Positions 1 through 8,600 of a stretch of DNA of 15,694 bases are shown piece by piece. Positions within the stretch are counted from its first letter, which is position 1. Each line of letters opens with the position of its first letter. The notes under the pieces are model-generated. The model did not search any database and had not been told where the DNA came from. It worked only from the letters and a program-made list of their open reading frames with translations. The DNA is from DATLHO01 sp035539855 (GTDB taxonomy: Bacteria > Bacteroidota > Ignavibacteria > OLB7), in assembly GCA_035539855.1 (NCBI GenBank), contig DATLHO010000043.1, positions 1-15,694 on the forward strand, written 5' to 3'. The translations under genes and the position numbers were made by a program.

Positions 1-1869
1 ACTCGCGAGTACGGCGATGCGAATCCGTCGCTTGACGGCAACTACTCGGGCGCGAAGAACGGTGAGACGTTTGTCGTCACCGGTTCGACGACGGCAACGG
101 AGACGAGCCCGGTCGGCACGTACGATGTGATCCCCGCAGTCACGGGTGCGACGCTGGCCAACTACGATGTCGTGCCGGTCAACGGTACGCTGACGATCGA
201 GTCGGCCACGCTCACGATCACGGCGCCGAGCCCGACGCGTGAGTACGGCGATGCGAACCCGTCGCTCGACGGCAACTTCAGCGGCGCGAAAAACGGTGAG
301 ACCTTCGTGGTCACCGGCTCGACGACGGCAACGGAGACGAGTCCGGTCGGCACGTACGACGTTGTTCCTGCAGTGACTGGAGCAACCCTGGCCAACTACG
401 ATGTCGTGCCGGTCAACGGCACGCTTACGATCGAGTCGGCCACGCTCACGATCACGGCGCCGAGCCCGACTCGCGAGTACGGCGATGCGAATCCGTCGCT
501 TGACGGCAACTACTCGGGCGCGAAGAACGGTGAGACGTTTGTCGTCACCGGTTCGACGACGGCAACGGAGACGAGCCCGGTCGGCACGTACGATGTGATC
601 CCCGCGGTCACGGGTGCGACGCTGGCCAACTACGATGTCGTGCCGGTCAACGGTACGCTGACGATCGAGTCGGCCACGCTCACGATCACGGCGCCGAGCC
701 CGACGCGTGAGTATGGCGACGCGAATCCGTCTCTTGACGGTGGGTACAGCGGAGCCAAGAACGGCGAGACGTTCGTGGTCACTGGCTCGACGACGGCTAC
801 GGAGACGAGCCCGGTCGGTACCTACACTGTGATCCCTGCGGTCACTGGTGCGACGCTGGCCAACTACGATGTGGTTCCTGTCAACGGCACGCTGACGATC
901 GAGTCGGCCACGCTCACGATCACGGCGCCGAGCCCGACGCGTGAGTATGGCGACGCGAATCCGTCTCTTGACGGTGGGTACAGCGGAGCCAAGAACGGCG
1001 AGACGTTCGTGGTCACCGGATCGACGGTGGCAACGACGACGAGCCCGATTGGCACGTACGACGTGATCCCCGCGGTCACGGGTGCGACGCTGGCCAACTA
1101 CGATGTCGTGCCGGTCAACGGTACGCTGACGGTCGAAACCGCAACGCTCACGATCACCGCCGATGCGAAGGCGCGCGAGTATGGTGATCCGAATCCGACG
1201 TTCACCGGTGGGTACTCGGGCCAGAAGAACGGCGAGACGTTCGTCGTGAGCTTCGAGAACACGACGACGCCGACGACCCCGGTCGGATCCTATCCGATCG
1301 TTCCGTCGGTCACCGGGGCCACGCTCGCGAACTACGATGTCGTAGCGATCAACGGCGCGCTCACGATCGGACCGGCAACGCTCGAGATCAGTGCCGACGA
1401 TGCGACGCGCGTCTACGGCTCTGCCAACCCGGCCTTCACCGGATCGCACGGTCCGACGAAGAACGGCGAGTCGTTCGACCTGGACTTCTCGACCGTCGCG
1501 ACGCCGTCGAGCCCCGTCGTCGTCGATGGCTACCCGATCGTCCCGAATGCGAGCGGACCGACGCTCTCGAACTACACGGTGGTGCCGCACGAGGGCACGC
1601 TGATGATCACGAAGAAGGATCTCATCGTCACGGCCGAGAACAAGTCGCGCTCGTTCGGATCTCCGGATCCTGCGTTCACCGCGACCTACAGCGGCTTCGT
1701 CCTCGGTCAGACCGCTTCGGTTCTCGCAGGAGCGCCCGCGTTCACGACCGATGCCACCGAGACGAGCCCGATCGGCTCCGGATACTACATCCGGCCGGCG
1801 CTCGGCACGCTCTCGGCGACGAACTATGAGTTCACGGCATACGTCGACGGCGTGCTTACGATCACGACG
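1..1869 (+). repeat. Exact 234-bp in-frame tandem repeat array (MBG modules)
   Basis: The GAG (or equivalent) codon of the REYGD core recurs at 7, 241, 475, 709, 943, 1177 and 1411, exactly 234 bp (78 codons) apart. The next copy is at 1651, 240 bp on (two extra codons). Module boundaries taken at the ATLTI codon are 205, 439, 673, 907, 1141, 1375 and 1615. The first five modules are almost identical at the DNA level, while the last three are progressively diverged, so homogenisation is confined to the 5' part. Module 1 (from base 1) and module 3 (from 469) differ at only one base that I could find by eye (138 versus 606). Modules 4 and 5 share a block of at least 78 identical bases (705-782 and 939-1016). 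The array continues off the left edge, so total copy number is unknown. Confidence 0.95.
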
Positions 1870-3441
1870 GCGACGACGACCGCGGCGACGGCGCTGGTGC
1901 CGAGCACGATCCAGTACTCGGATCGCACGACGGCCACCGCGACGATCACCGGCGCGAACACGGCGGCCCAGACCGCCGCGAACCTCGGCGGCGTGGTGAC
2001 CTTCAGCCTCGTTGACGGTTCGTCGGTCACGACGCTCGGAACGGCCACGAGCTACTCGATCGTCTCCGGCAAGCTCACCGCGAGCGCTCCGTTCGCGATC
2101 GGGAAGCCGCGCGGAGTCTACGCGATCCGCGCCGCGTTCGTGCCGACGTCCACCGACATCACCGGCTCGACCGCGCCCGACGCGACCCTGACGGTCACGC
2201 GCGAGCTCGCCGTGCTCGACTACAATGGCACGACCTCGTTCTCGGCCAACGCCACGACGAAGGCCGCGACGCTGTCGCTGTCGGCTTCGGCAATCGATCC
2301 TGACGACGCCTCGCCGGGTCGCATCCAGAATGCGACCGTCGACTTCCTCAAGGATTCGCCGTCGGGCAGTGTGATCAACTCGGCTGCCGAGGATGTGGAG
2401 GTCGGGTTCGTCAACACCGGAGACACGATCAACGGCATCGCCAATGCGGAGTCGTTCTCGTACACGCTGTCGAACAGCGAGGTCGCCGATGGCGGCGCGA
2501 TCATCGAAGTCTATCCGGTTGCAAGGGGCGAGTACTACACGGGTGCCGCCGCCCAGCCGGGTGTGATCGCGATCGTGATGCCGGGCGCCGACTACGTCAA
2601 CGGCGGCGGCTACATGGTGATCGGGAACACGAACGGAACGACGACCAGCGCCGGCACCTACGCCGCCAACGCCGGCTCGAAGATGAACTTCGGGTTCACG
2701 ATGAAGTACACGCAGAGCGGTCGCAATCTGAAGGGCAAGGCGAACATCATCTTCCGACGCACCGAGTCCGATGGTGTCGTTCACACCTATCAGATCAAGA
2801 GCAACGCGGTTAACTCGCTGACGGTGACCGAGGTGCGCAACGGCACGACGGTGCTCGGCCGACGCGGCGTCTTCAACACGAAGGCGAACCTCACCGACAT
2901 CACCGATCCGCTCTCGCCGGTGTCGCTCGGCGGCAACCTCGACCTCACGGTCGATGCTTACGAGGCTGTCGCGACCGGCGAGTCGAACTCGATCGGAGTC
3001 TCCCTGCGCGGATCGAACAACCTGCTGTTCGGCAGCCGCTGGGTCAACAACGCGCTGGCACGGGCGACGCTCGGCGGCGGCTCGATCAAGGTCCGCAACA
3101 CGACGTCGGCGGCGAAGCCGGTCGTCGAGGAGACCGAGGCCGAGACGGGCATCGCGCGACTCGAGCAGAACACGCCGAACCCGTTCGCGGGCCGGACGAC
3201 GATCGGCTTCGAGCTCGCCGAGACCAGCCACGTGACGCTGACCATCGTCGATGCCTACGGCGAGATCGTCGCACGGCTCGTCGACGAAGAGCTCCCGGCG
3301 GGCGCGCGCAGCGTCGAGTGGGAGTCGGAGACCGAGGCGGGTCGGAAGCTTCCGAGCGGAGCCTACTACTACCGCCTGACCGCGCGCTCGATGAATGGGG
3401 AGGAGGTCGTGGTGACGCGACAGATGATCCTCACGCGCTGA
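1..3441 (+). CDS. Giant MBG-repeat surface protein with T9SS sorting domain (5' end missing)
   Basis: The frame is open from base 1 and ends at TGA 3439-3441, so 1,146 residues are visible and the true start lies off the left edge; the GTG at 127 is only an internal valine. Residues 1 to about 622 are eight MBG (YGX-type) modules of about 78 residues, each with a core like REYGDANPSLDG and ending GTLTI. The last two diverge (VYGSANPAF, SFGSPDPAF). Next come Ig-like beta-rich segments without recognisable catalytic residues. Residues about 1051-1146 are a type IX secretion C-terminal sorting domain: EQNTPNPFAGRTTIGFEL, a V-x-A-Y-G turn, and LPSGAYYYRL. The product should be exported by T9SS and anchored or released at the cell surface. 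MBG modules are regarded as structural or adhesive spacers; ligand and function are unknown. A hairpin terminator follows 20 bp after the stop. It is paralogous to the gene at 5615. Confidence 0.9.
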   Translation, partial: TREYGDANPSLDGNYSGAKNGETFVVTGSTTATETSPVGTYDVIPAVTGATLANYDVVPVNGTLTIESATLTITAPSPTREYGDANPSLDGNFSGAKNGETFVVTGSTTATETSPVGTYDVVPAVTGATLANYDVVPVNGTLTIESATLTITAPSPTREYGDANPSLDGNYSGAKNGETFVVTGSTTATETSPVGTYDVIPAVTGATLANYDVVPVNGTLTIESATLTITAPSPTREYGDANPSLDGGYSGAKNGETFVVTGSTTATETSPVGTYTVIPAVTGATLANYDVVPVNGTLTIESATLTITAPSPTREYGDANPSLDGGYSGAKNGETFVVTGSTVATTTSPIGTYDVIPAVTGATLANYDVVPVNGTLTVETATLTITADAKAREYGDPNPTFTGGYSGQKNGETFVVSFENTTTPTTPVGSYPIVPSVTGATLANYDVVAINGALTIGPATLEISADDATRVYGSANPAFTGSHGPTKNGESFDLDFSTVATPSSPVVVDGYPIVPNASGPTLSNYTVVPHEGTLMITKKDLIVTAENKSRSFGSPDPAFTATYSGFVLGQTASVLAGAPAFTTDATETSPIGSGYYIRPALGTLSATNYEFTAYVDGVLTITTATTTAATALVPSTIQYSDRTTATATITGANTAAQTAANLGGVVTFSLVDGSSVTTLGTATSYSIVSGKLTASAPFAIGKPRGVYAIRAAFVPTSTDITGSTAPDATLTVTRELAVLDYNGTTSFSANATTKAATLSLSASAIDPDDASPGRIQNATVDFLKDSPSGSVINSAAEDVEVGFVNTGDTINGIANAESFSYTLSNSEVADGGAIIEVYPVARGEYYTGAAAQPGVIAIVMPGADYVNGGGYMVIGNTNGTTTSAGTYAANAGSKMNFGFTMKYTQSGRNLKGKANIIFRRTESDGVVHTYQIKSNAVNSLTVTEVRNGTTVLGRRGVFNTKANLTDITDPLSPVSLGGNLDLTVDAYEAVATGESNSIGVSLRGSNNLLFGSRWVNNALARATLGGGSIKVRNTTSAAKPVVEETEAETGIARLEQNTPNPFAGRTTIGFELAETSHVTLTIVDAYGEIVARLVDEELPAGARSVEWESETEAGRKLPSGAYYYRLTARSMNGEEVVVTRQMILTR

Positions 3442-3461
3442 TCGACGGCGCACGCACGAAC

Positions 3462-3503
3462 GAGAACGACCCCGGTCCGCAAGGATCGGGGTCGTTCTCA
3501 TTT
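3462..3503 (+). terminator. Intrinsic terminator, 17-bp stem with GCAA tetraloop
   Basis: Bases 3462-3478 pair with 3483-3499 over 17 positions with one G-T wobble, closed by a GCAA (GNRA) loop at 3479-3482 and followed by ATTT. It lies 20 bp after the stop of the MBG gene and 23 bp beyond the stop of the convergent FAD oxidase, so it can serve both genes, although the T tract is short on the plus side and absent on the minus side. The core of the stem is the same as in the terminator at 9735. Confidence 0.9.
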
Positions 3504-3525
3504 CAGCGGGCGCCTGTGGCCGGCC

Positions 3526-5007
3526 TCAGCTCCGCACGGCGCCGCTGCGAACGGTCATCTCGGGAACCGTGACGGTCATGCCCGCGGGCGCGACGTTGAT
3601 GTTCGAGCGGAAGACGTTCTGCGGATCGTACTTCGCCTTGATCTCCCGCAGTCGCGCGAGCTTCTCGCCATAGGTCGCGTCGATGATCGACGCGCGCTCG
3701 TCCTCGAAGCCGGGGAAGTTGAGGTAGACTCCGCCCGACGAATAGACCGCGGCCTCCTCGCACGCCGCCTTCGTCCAGGCGATGTTCGCCGCGTCTTCTT
3801 CGGGCGCCTGCCAGTTGGCCTCGTATGCGAGCAGATACGGACGATCACGCTGCGCGTACGCACTGCCGCCGACCGGCTCCTCGCGGAGCTTCCCGCCGAG
3901 CGCCCAGATGTCGATGCTCGAGATCATCGAAGGCCGCGACAGGGTCTGGCGGACGGCCATCGCCGCGATCTCGTCGTCGACGCGATCGAGGAACAGCGAG
4001 CGCCAGTAGTGACGTTGTCCTGGAGGGAACTCCGGGTCGAACAGCGTCTGTGCGATGGTGAACGGCAGCGGACCGGAGAGATCGGCCAGCGGTGTCGCGA
4101 TCGTGCGGAGCGGCGCGAGGATCCTCTCGCCCTCGGCGAGATCGCCCGACCAGCACCCGGCGACGATGACCGTCGGCTGACCCCGGTTCTCTTCGACGAC
4201 GGGCTCTCCCTCGGGCGTCGTCCAGAAGACGCAGATGCCGGAGAACTCCTGCGGCGCGGTCTCGACGAACCGTCGGAACGCGTCGACCACGGCAACCGCC
4301 TGATCGAGGGGATACATCGTGATGACCATGAACACTTCGGGACCCACCGGGTGCAACCGGTACTCGAATCGGGTGACGACGCCGAAGTTGCCGCCGCCGC
4401 CGCGCAGAGCCCAGAGCAGATCGGAGTTGCTCTCGAGACTCGCGTGCACGAGCGAGCCGTCGGCGGTGACGACGTCGGCGCCGACGAGGTTGTCGCACGA
4501 GAGACCGTAGCGGCGCGAGAGGAATCCGAGCCCGCCGTGGAGCGTCAGGCCGGCGATGCCCGTCTCCGAGACGACGCCGAACGGTGCAGCGAGGCCGAAG
4601 ACCTGCGACTCGGTGTCGACGTCGCCGATGAGCGCGCCGCCGTCGACTTCGGCGATGCGCCGCTCGGGGTCGATGCGAACGCCGCGCATCAGCGAGAGAT
4701 CGATAACGACGCCGTCCTCGACGACCGCACTGCCGGCGACGTTGTGGCCTCCGCCGCGCACGGAGACGGGCAGGGAATACTCGCGCGCCAGCGCGAGCGC
4801 CGCGCGCACGTCGGCGACGCCCCGGGCACGGACGATCAGACGCGGCCGGCGGTCGATCGTGCCGTTCCACACGGCGCGGCGATCGTCGTAGGCTTCGTTG
4901 TCGGCATCGATGAGCTCGCCGCGAAGGCTCGCCCCCAGGCTTGCGATCGCGTCGGCGAACGGGAGAGGTCCTCCCGCGGCGGCCGGATTCACGTTCTCGG
5001 GCTCCAT
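3526..5007 (-). CDS. FAD-binding oxidoreductase, berberine-bridge-enzyme family
   Basis: From ATG 5007 the protein has 493 residues, normal for the family. The N-terminal half is a PCMH-type FAD-binding domain (about 55-230). RGGGHNVAG carries His88, the expected 8-alpha-histidyl FAD attachment site, and GIAGLTLHGG, YGLSCDNL and RGGGGNFGVVT are further family signatures. A berberine-bridge C-terminal segment lies at about 428-470 (NFPGFEDE, YGEKLARL, KYDPQNVFRSN). In bicovalent members a cysteine in a G-x-C-P-T context binds FAD a second time; here that position is Ala152, so single covalent attachment is predicted, and Cys171 is at a different site. There is no signal peptide, so it is probably cytosolic. 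Such enzymes oxidise alcohols, amines or phenolics using O2; the substrate cannot be told. The start was chosen over in-frame ATGs at 5085, 5034 and 5019 because only 5007 has a strong ribosome site (GGAGGAG). It is convergent with the left MBG gene and divergent from the right one. Confidence 0.93.
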   Translation of the reverse strand: MEPENVNPAAAGGPLPFADAIASLGASLRGELIDADNEAYDDRRAVWNGTIDRRPRLIVRARGVADVRAALALAREYSLPVSVRGGGHNVAGSAVVEDGVVIDLSLMRGVRIDPERRIAEVDGGALIGDVDTESQVFGLAAPFGVVSETGIAGLTLHGGLGFLSRRYGLSCDNLVGADVVTADGSLVHASLESNSDLLWALRGGGGNFGVVTRFEYRLHPVGPEVFMVITMYPLDQAVAVVDAFRRFVETAPQEFSGICVFWTTPEGEPVVEENRGQPTVIVAGCWSGDLAEGERILAPLRTIATPLADLSGPLPFTIAQTLFDPEFPPGQRHYWRSLFLDRVDDEIAAMAVRQTLSRPSMISSIDIWALGGKLREEPVGGSAYAQRDRPYLLAYEANWQAPEEDAANIAWTKAACEEAAVYSSGGVYLNFPGFEDERASIIDATYGEKLARLREIKAKYDPQNVFRSNINVAPAGMTVTVPEMTVRSGAVRS

Positions 5008-5010
5008 GAG

Positions 5011-5017
5011 CTCCTCC
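5011..5017 (-). promoter_or_regulatory. Ribosome binding site deciding the FAD oxidase start
   Basis: On the minus strand GGAGGAG is followed by CTC and then ATG at 5007, so GGAGG is 5 nt from the start codon. None of the three upstream in-frame ATGs (5019, 5034, 5085) has a comparable purine run, so the shorter 493-residue product is favoured. Confidence 0.8.
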
Positions 5018-5168
5018 ATTCTGGCTGTGGACATTCGGGTGGGAAGGTCGCGTTGCCTGCCGGTTGTGGGCCGGAAGGGTCGCAAAGGGGGGCAACACGG
5101 GGGAAACGGCGCGCTCGAGGGCGCAGATACGGCTCGTTTGCCGCTCCCGGAGGTGTCGGGGGGCGCGG

Positions 5169-5215
5169 CAAAAGGGGAGTATAAAGGTAGCCGATCCCTG
5201 CTATATTCGAAAACG
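5169..5215. promoter_or_regulatory. AT-rich promoter-like island between divergent genes
   Basis: In a strongly GC-rich background this stretch contains TATAAA (5180-5185) and TATATT (5202-5207) on the plus strand, and TATACT (5178-5183) on the minus strand. TATACT is a five-of-six match to a sigma-70 -10 box and would give the FAD oxidase a leader of about 165 nt. I found no good -35 (TTGACA) or Bacteroidota -33 (TTTG) partner at normal spacing on either strand, so the exact promoters are unresolved. Confidence 0.3.
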
Positions 5216-5461
5216 CCGGAGGGATGTGACCGAACGAGGTCATATGGCTCCTACGTGTGTCGAGGATCTCCACATCTCCCATCCGGGCAGGATTGGAGCG
5301 GAATCCTTCGAGCACTCCGTGATCGGGCTCTTGCTTCGTTCGGGCAGAACGACGTGAGGGTAGCGTGTATGGGCACACACGCGATCGATCGCTGCCTGGT
5401 TGGAAAATGGGTCCTGCCAGGAACCAGTCACTACTGGTTGACTCCCCCTCTCCCTGATCGC

Positions 5462-5533
5462 CTACGAATCGCGAGCGCATGCCATGGGCATGGACTGCGC
5501 CGCCGCGTAGCGCATCGTCGCTACGGTTCGTAG
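5462..5533 (+). ncRNA. Candidate structured leader element (three-way junction)
   Basis: CTACGAA (5462-5468) pairs perfectly with TTCGTAG (5527-5533) and encloses two further hairpins. The first is 5475-5500: GCGCA/TGCGC, continuing as TGCC/GGCA around an ATG loop, with a 5-nt bulge. The second is 5506-5525: CGTAGCG/CGCTACG, perfect 7 bp with a 6-nt loop. Only one base separates the second hairpin from the closing helix, which gives a compact three-way junction. It ends about 80 nt before the MBG gene start and may be part of its 5' untranslated region. I do not recognise a known riboswitch consensus. GC-rich DNA folds easily, so chance is a real alternative. Confidence 0.3.
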
Positions 5534-5614
5534 CCGACCACCCGCCCGTCGACTCTCCTGCTCGATGTCTTTCTCGCGCTCTGCGCGGACCTCACTTTAT
5601 CCTTGGGCAAGATC

Positions 5615-8600
5615 ATGGGCACTACTCTCCTGGGCACAGGGCGACGGCATGCGTGCATGCTCGTAACGCTCCTCCTGACTCTGCTGAGTGCGATTCCCGC
5701 GCTCGCGCAGAATCCCGACTACTCCGCGTCGATCTCGACGAACCCTGCGACCGTGTATCAGAACGCCGATCCGGCGCCGACGATCACGGTGACGGTCACC
5801 AACCTTCAGAACCAGACGAGCAAGGATCTCGACCAGATCACGCTGACGCTGCCGGCCGGATTCTACGGCACGACCGGCGTCACGACGTCGCGCTCGAACT
5901 GGTCGAACACGATCAGCGCCGACGCTCGGACGATCACGCTGACCGCGAACACCTCGGCGGCCGAGGTCCCGGGCGGCACGACGCCGCGCACCTCGATGGC
6001 GATCTCGTTCCGCGCGTCCACGACGGGCAGCGGCACCCAGGCGATCAGCGTTGTCTGCACCAACAGCAACGGCGTCGCGATGAGCTCGATCCCGGTCGCG
6101 CCGACGTTCACGGTCGTTCCGTGCACCGTTAGCCTCACCGATCCCACGAACCAGTCGGTTACCTCCGGACAGAGCGCGGCCTTCACGGTGACGCCGAGCA
6201 GCGGCGCGACGCTGCAGTGGCAGCGCTCGACCGACGCCGGCGCGACCTATGCGAACGTTTCCGGCGAGATGAGCTCGACCATCACGCTCACGGGCGTGAC
6301 GACGTCGATGAGCGGCTACCGCTACCGCGCCGTCGCGTCCACTCCCTGCTCGACCCTCACGTCGGCCGCGGCGACCCTGACGGTCAGCCCGATCACGACG
6401 ACGACGACCCTGGCGCCGGCGACGGCGACCTACGGCGACGCCTCGGTGACCCTGCAGGCAACGGTCGCCCCAGCGGGCGCCAACGGCCTCGTCTCCTTCA
6501 CGGTCGACGGCTCGCCCGTCGGCTCGGCGGCCGTCTCCGCCGGCACCGCATCGCTCGCCATCGATCCGTCGTCACTCGGCGCCGGCACGCATCAGCTCGA
6601 GGCCGCCTACGGCGGAGCGACCGAGTACACGTCGAGCACGGGCAGCGCGACCCTCGAGATCGCGAAGGCGACCCTGACGATCACCGCGCAGGACGCGACT
6701 CGCGAGTATGGCGACGCGAACCCGACGCTGTCCGTCGGCTACGCCGGCTTCGTCAACGGAGAGAACGAGTCGTCGCTCGGCGGCGCGCTCGAGGTCTCGA
6801 CGACGGCAACGCCGACGAGCGCGATCGGCACCTGGCCGATCACCGCGAGCGGCTACACTTCGGACAACTATGAAATCGGCTACGTCGGCGGCACGCTGAC
6901 GATCGAGCCGGCGACGCTGACGATCACCGGACCGGCCGTCGCGCGTGAGTATGGCGACGCCAACCCGTCGCTCGACGGCGGCTTCTCCGGCGCGAAGAAC
7001 GGCGAGACGTTCACGGTCTCCGGCTCGACCTCTGCGGTCGCCACGACCCCGATCGGCACCTACGACGTGGTCCCGTCGGTCACCGGCGCGACGCTCTCGA
7101 ACTACGATGTCGTGCCGGTCAACGGCACGCTGACGATCGGCAAGGCGACGCTCACGATCACCGCGCCGACGCTCGGCCGCGAGTACGGCGACGCGAATCC
7201 CTCGCTCGACGGCAGCATCTCGGGTGAGAAGAACGGTGAGACGTTCACGGTCACCGGCTCGACGACGGCTACCGAGACGAGCATTGTCGGCAGCTACGAT
7301 GTCGTCCCGTCGGTCACCGGCGCCACGCTCTCGAACTACGACGTCGTGCCGGTCAACGGCACGCTGACGATCGGCACGGCGACGCTCACGATCACGGCGC
7401 CGACGCTGGCCCGCGAGTACGGCGACGCCAACCCGTCGCTCGACGGAAGCTTCTCCGGCGCGAAGAACGGTGAGACGTTCGACGTCACCGGCTCGACCTC
7501 CGCTGTCGCCACGAGCTCGATCGGCGACTACGACGTGATCCCCGCGGTCACGGGTGCGACGCTTGCGAACTACGATGTGGTTCCGGTCAACGGCACGCTG
7601 ACGGTCGACAAGGCGACGCTCACGATCACCGCGCCGACGCTCGGCCGCGAGTACGGCGACGCGAACCCGTCGCTCGACGGCAACTTCTCGGGCGCGAAGA
7701 ACGGCGAGATCTTCACGGTCACCGGCTCGACGACGGCGACCGAGACGAGCATTGTCGGCAGCTACGATGTCGTGCCGGCAGTCACCGGCGCCACGCTCTC
7801 GAACTACGATGTCACGCCGGTCAACGGCACGTTGACGATCGGCAAGGCGACGCTGACGATCACGGGACCGACGGTCTCGCGCGACTACGGCGATGCGAAC
7901 CCGAGCCTCGACGGCTCGTTCAGTGGCGAGAAGAACGGTGAGACGTTCGTCGTCACCGGCTCGACGGTCGCGACCGAGACGAGCTCGATCGGCGACTACC
8001 CGGTGATCCCTGCGGTCACGGGCGCGACGCTCTCGAACTACGTTATCGCTCCGATCAACGGCACGCTGACGATCGGCAAGGCGACGCTCACGATCACGGC
8101 GCCGACGCTGGCCCGCGAGTACGGCGACGCCAACCCGTCGCTCGACGGCAGCTTCTCGGGCGCAAAGAACGGCGAGACCTTCGTCGTCACCGGCTCGACG
8201 ATCGCGACCGAGACGAGCTCCTTCGGCAACTACGACATCGTCCCGGCCGTGACCGGGGCAACGCTCGCGAACTACGACGTCGTGCCGGTGATCGGCACGC
8301 TGACGGTCGACAAGGCGGTGCTGACGATCACGGCGCCGACCCTGGCGCGCTACCATGGTCAGCCGAACCCGTCGCTCGACGGCACGTTCGACGGCGCGAA
8401 GAACGGCGAGACCTTCACGGTCACCGGATCGACGACGGCGACGCCGGCGAGCCCGGTCGGAGACTACGACGTGATCCCCGCGGTCACGGGTGCGACGCTT
8501 GCGAACTACACGGTCGTGCCGGTGCTAGGCACGCTGACGGTCATCCCGGTGTGTCCGACGATCGAGGTCGGACCGGTCTCGGCAACGGTCTGCGCCGGTC

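Larger units (their letters stand above)
5008..5614. other. Divergent intergenic region, 607 bp, no convincing gene
   Basis: This separates the minus-strand FAD oxidase from the plus-strand MBG gene. Open frames here (for example minus 4989-5480, plus 4898-5533) have no recognisable domain, no ribosome site and arginine/proline-rich shadow composition, so I call no gene. Visible structure includes an AT-rich island at 5169-5215; a hairpin AACCAGT/ACTGGTT at 5422-5439 with a CACT loop; a 12-bp perfect palindrome GCGATCGATCGC at 5381-5392; a hairpin AGGATT/AATCCT at 5289-5307; and the multi-helix element at 5462-5533. No tRNA T-loop signature was seen. It should hold promoters for both flanking genes. 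Confidence 0.7.

Noticed and set aside
1..1869. Possible CRISPR array because of regular repeats
   Set aside because: The 234-bp units are contiguous, protein-coding and in frame with no spacers; they encode MBG modules.
4009..5184. 391-residue plus-strand frame opposite the FAD oxidase
   Set aside because: The minus-strand protein has unmistakable FAD-binding and berberine-bridge motifs throughout this interval; the plus frame is an antisense shadow.
5438..5468. TTGACT -35-like box upstream of the MBG gene
   Set aside because: The matching -10 at 17-19 bp spacing is poor (best TACGAA), and the T-T-G overlaps the 5422-5439 hairpin.
6572..8356. 594-residue minus-strand open frame antisense to the MBG array
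   Set aside because: Arg/Asp/Val-rich low-complexity translation that simply mirrors the 234-bp repeat; no domain, no ribosome site. It is a by-product of GC-rich repeat codons on the real strand.
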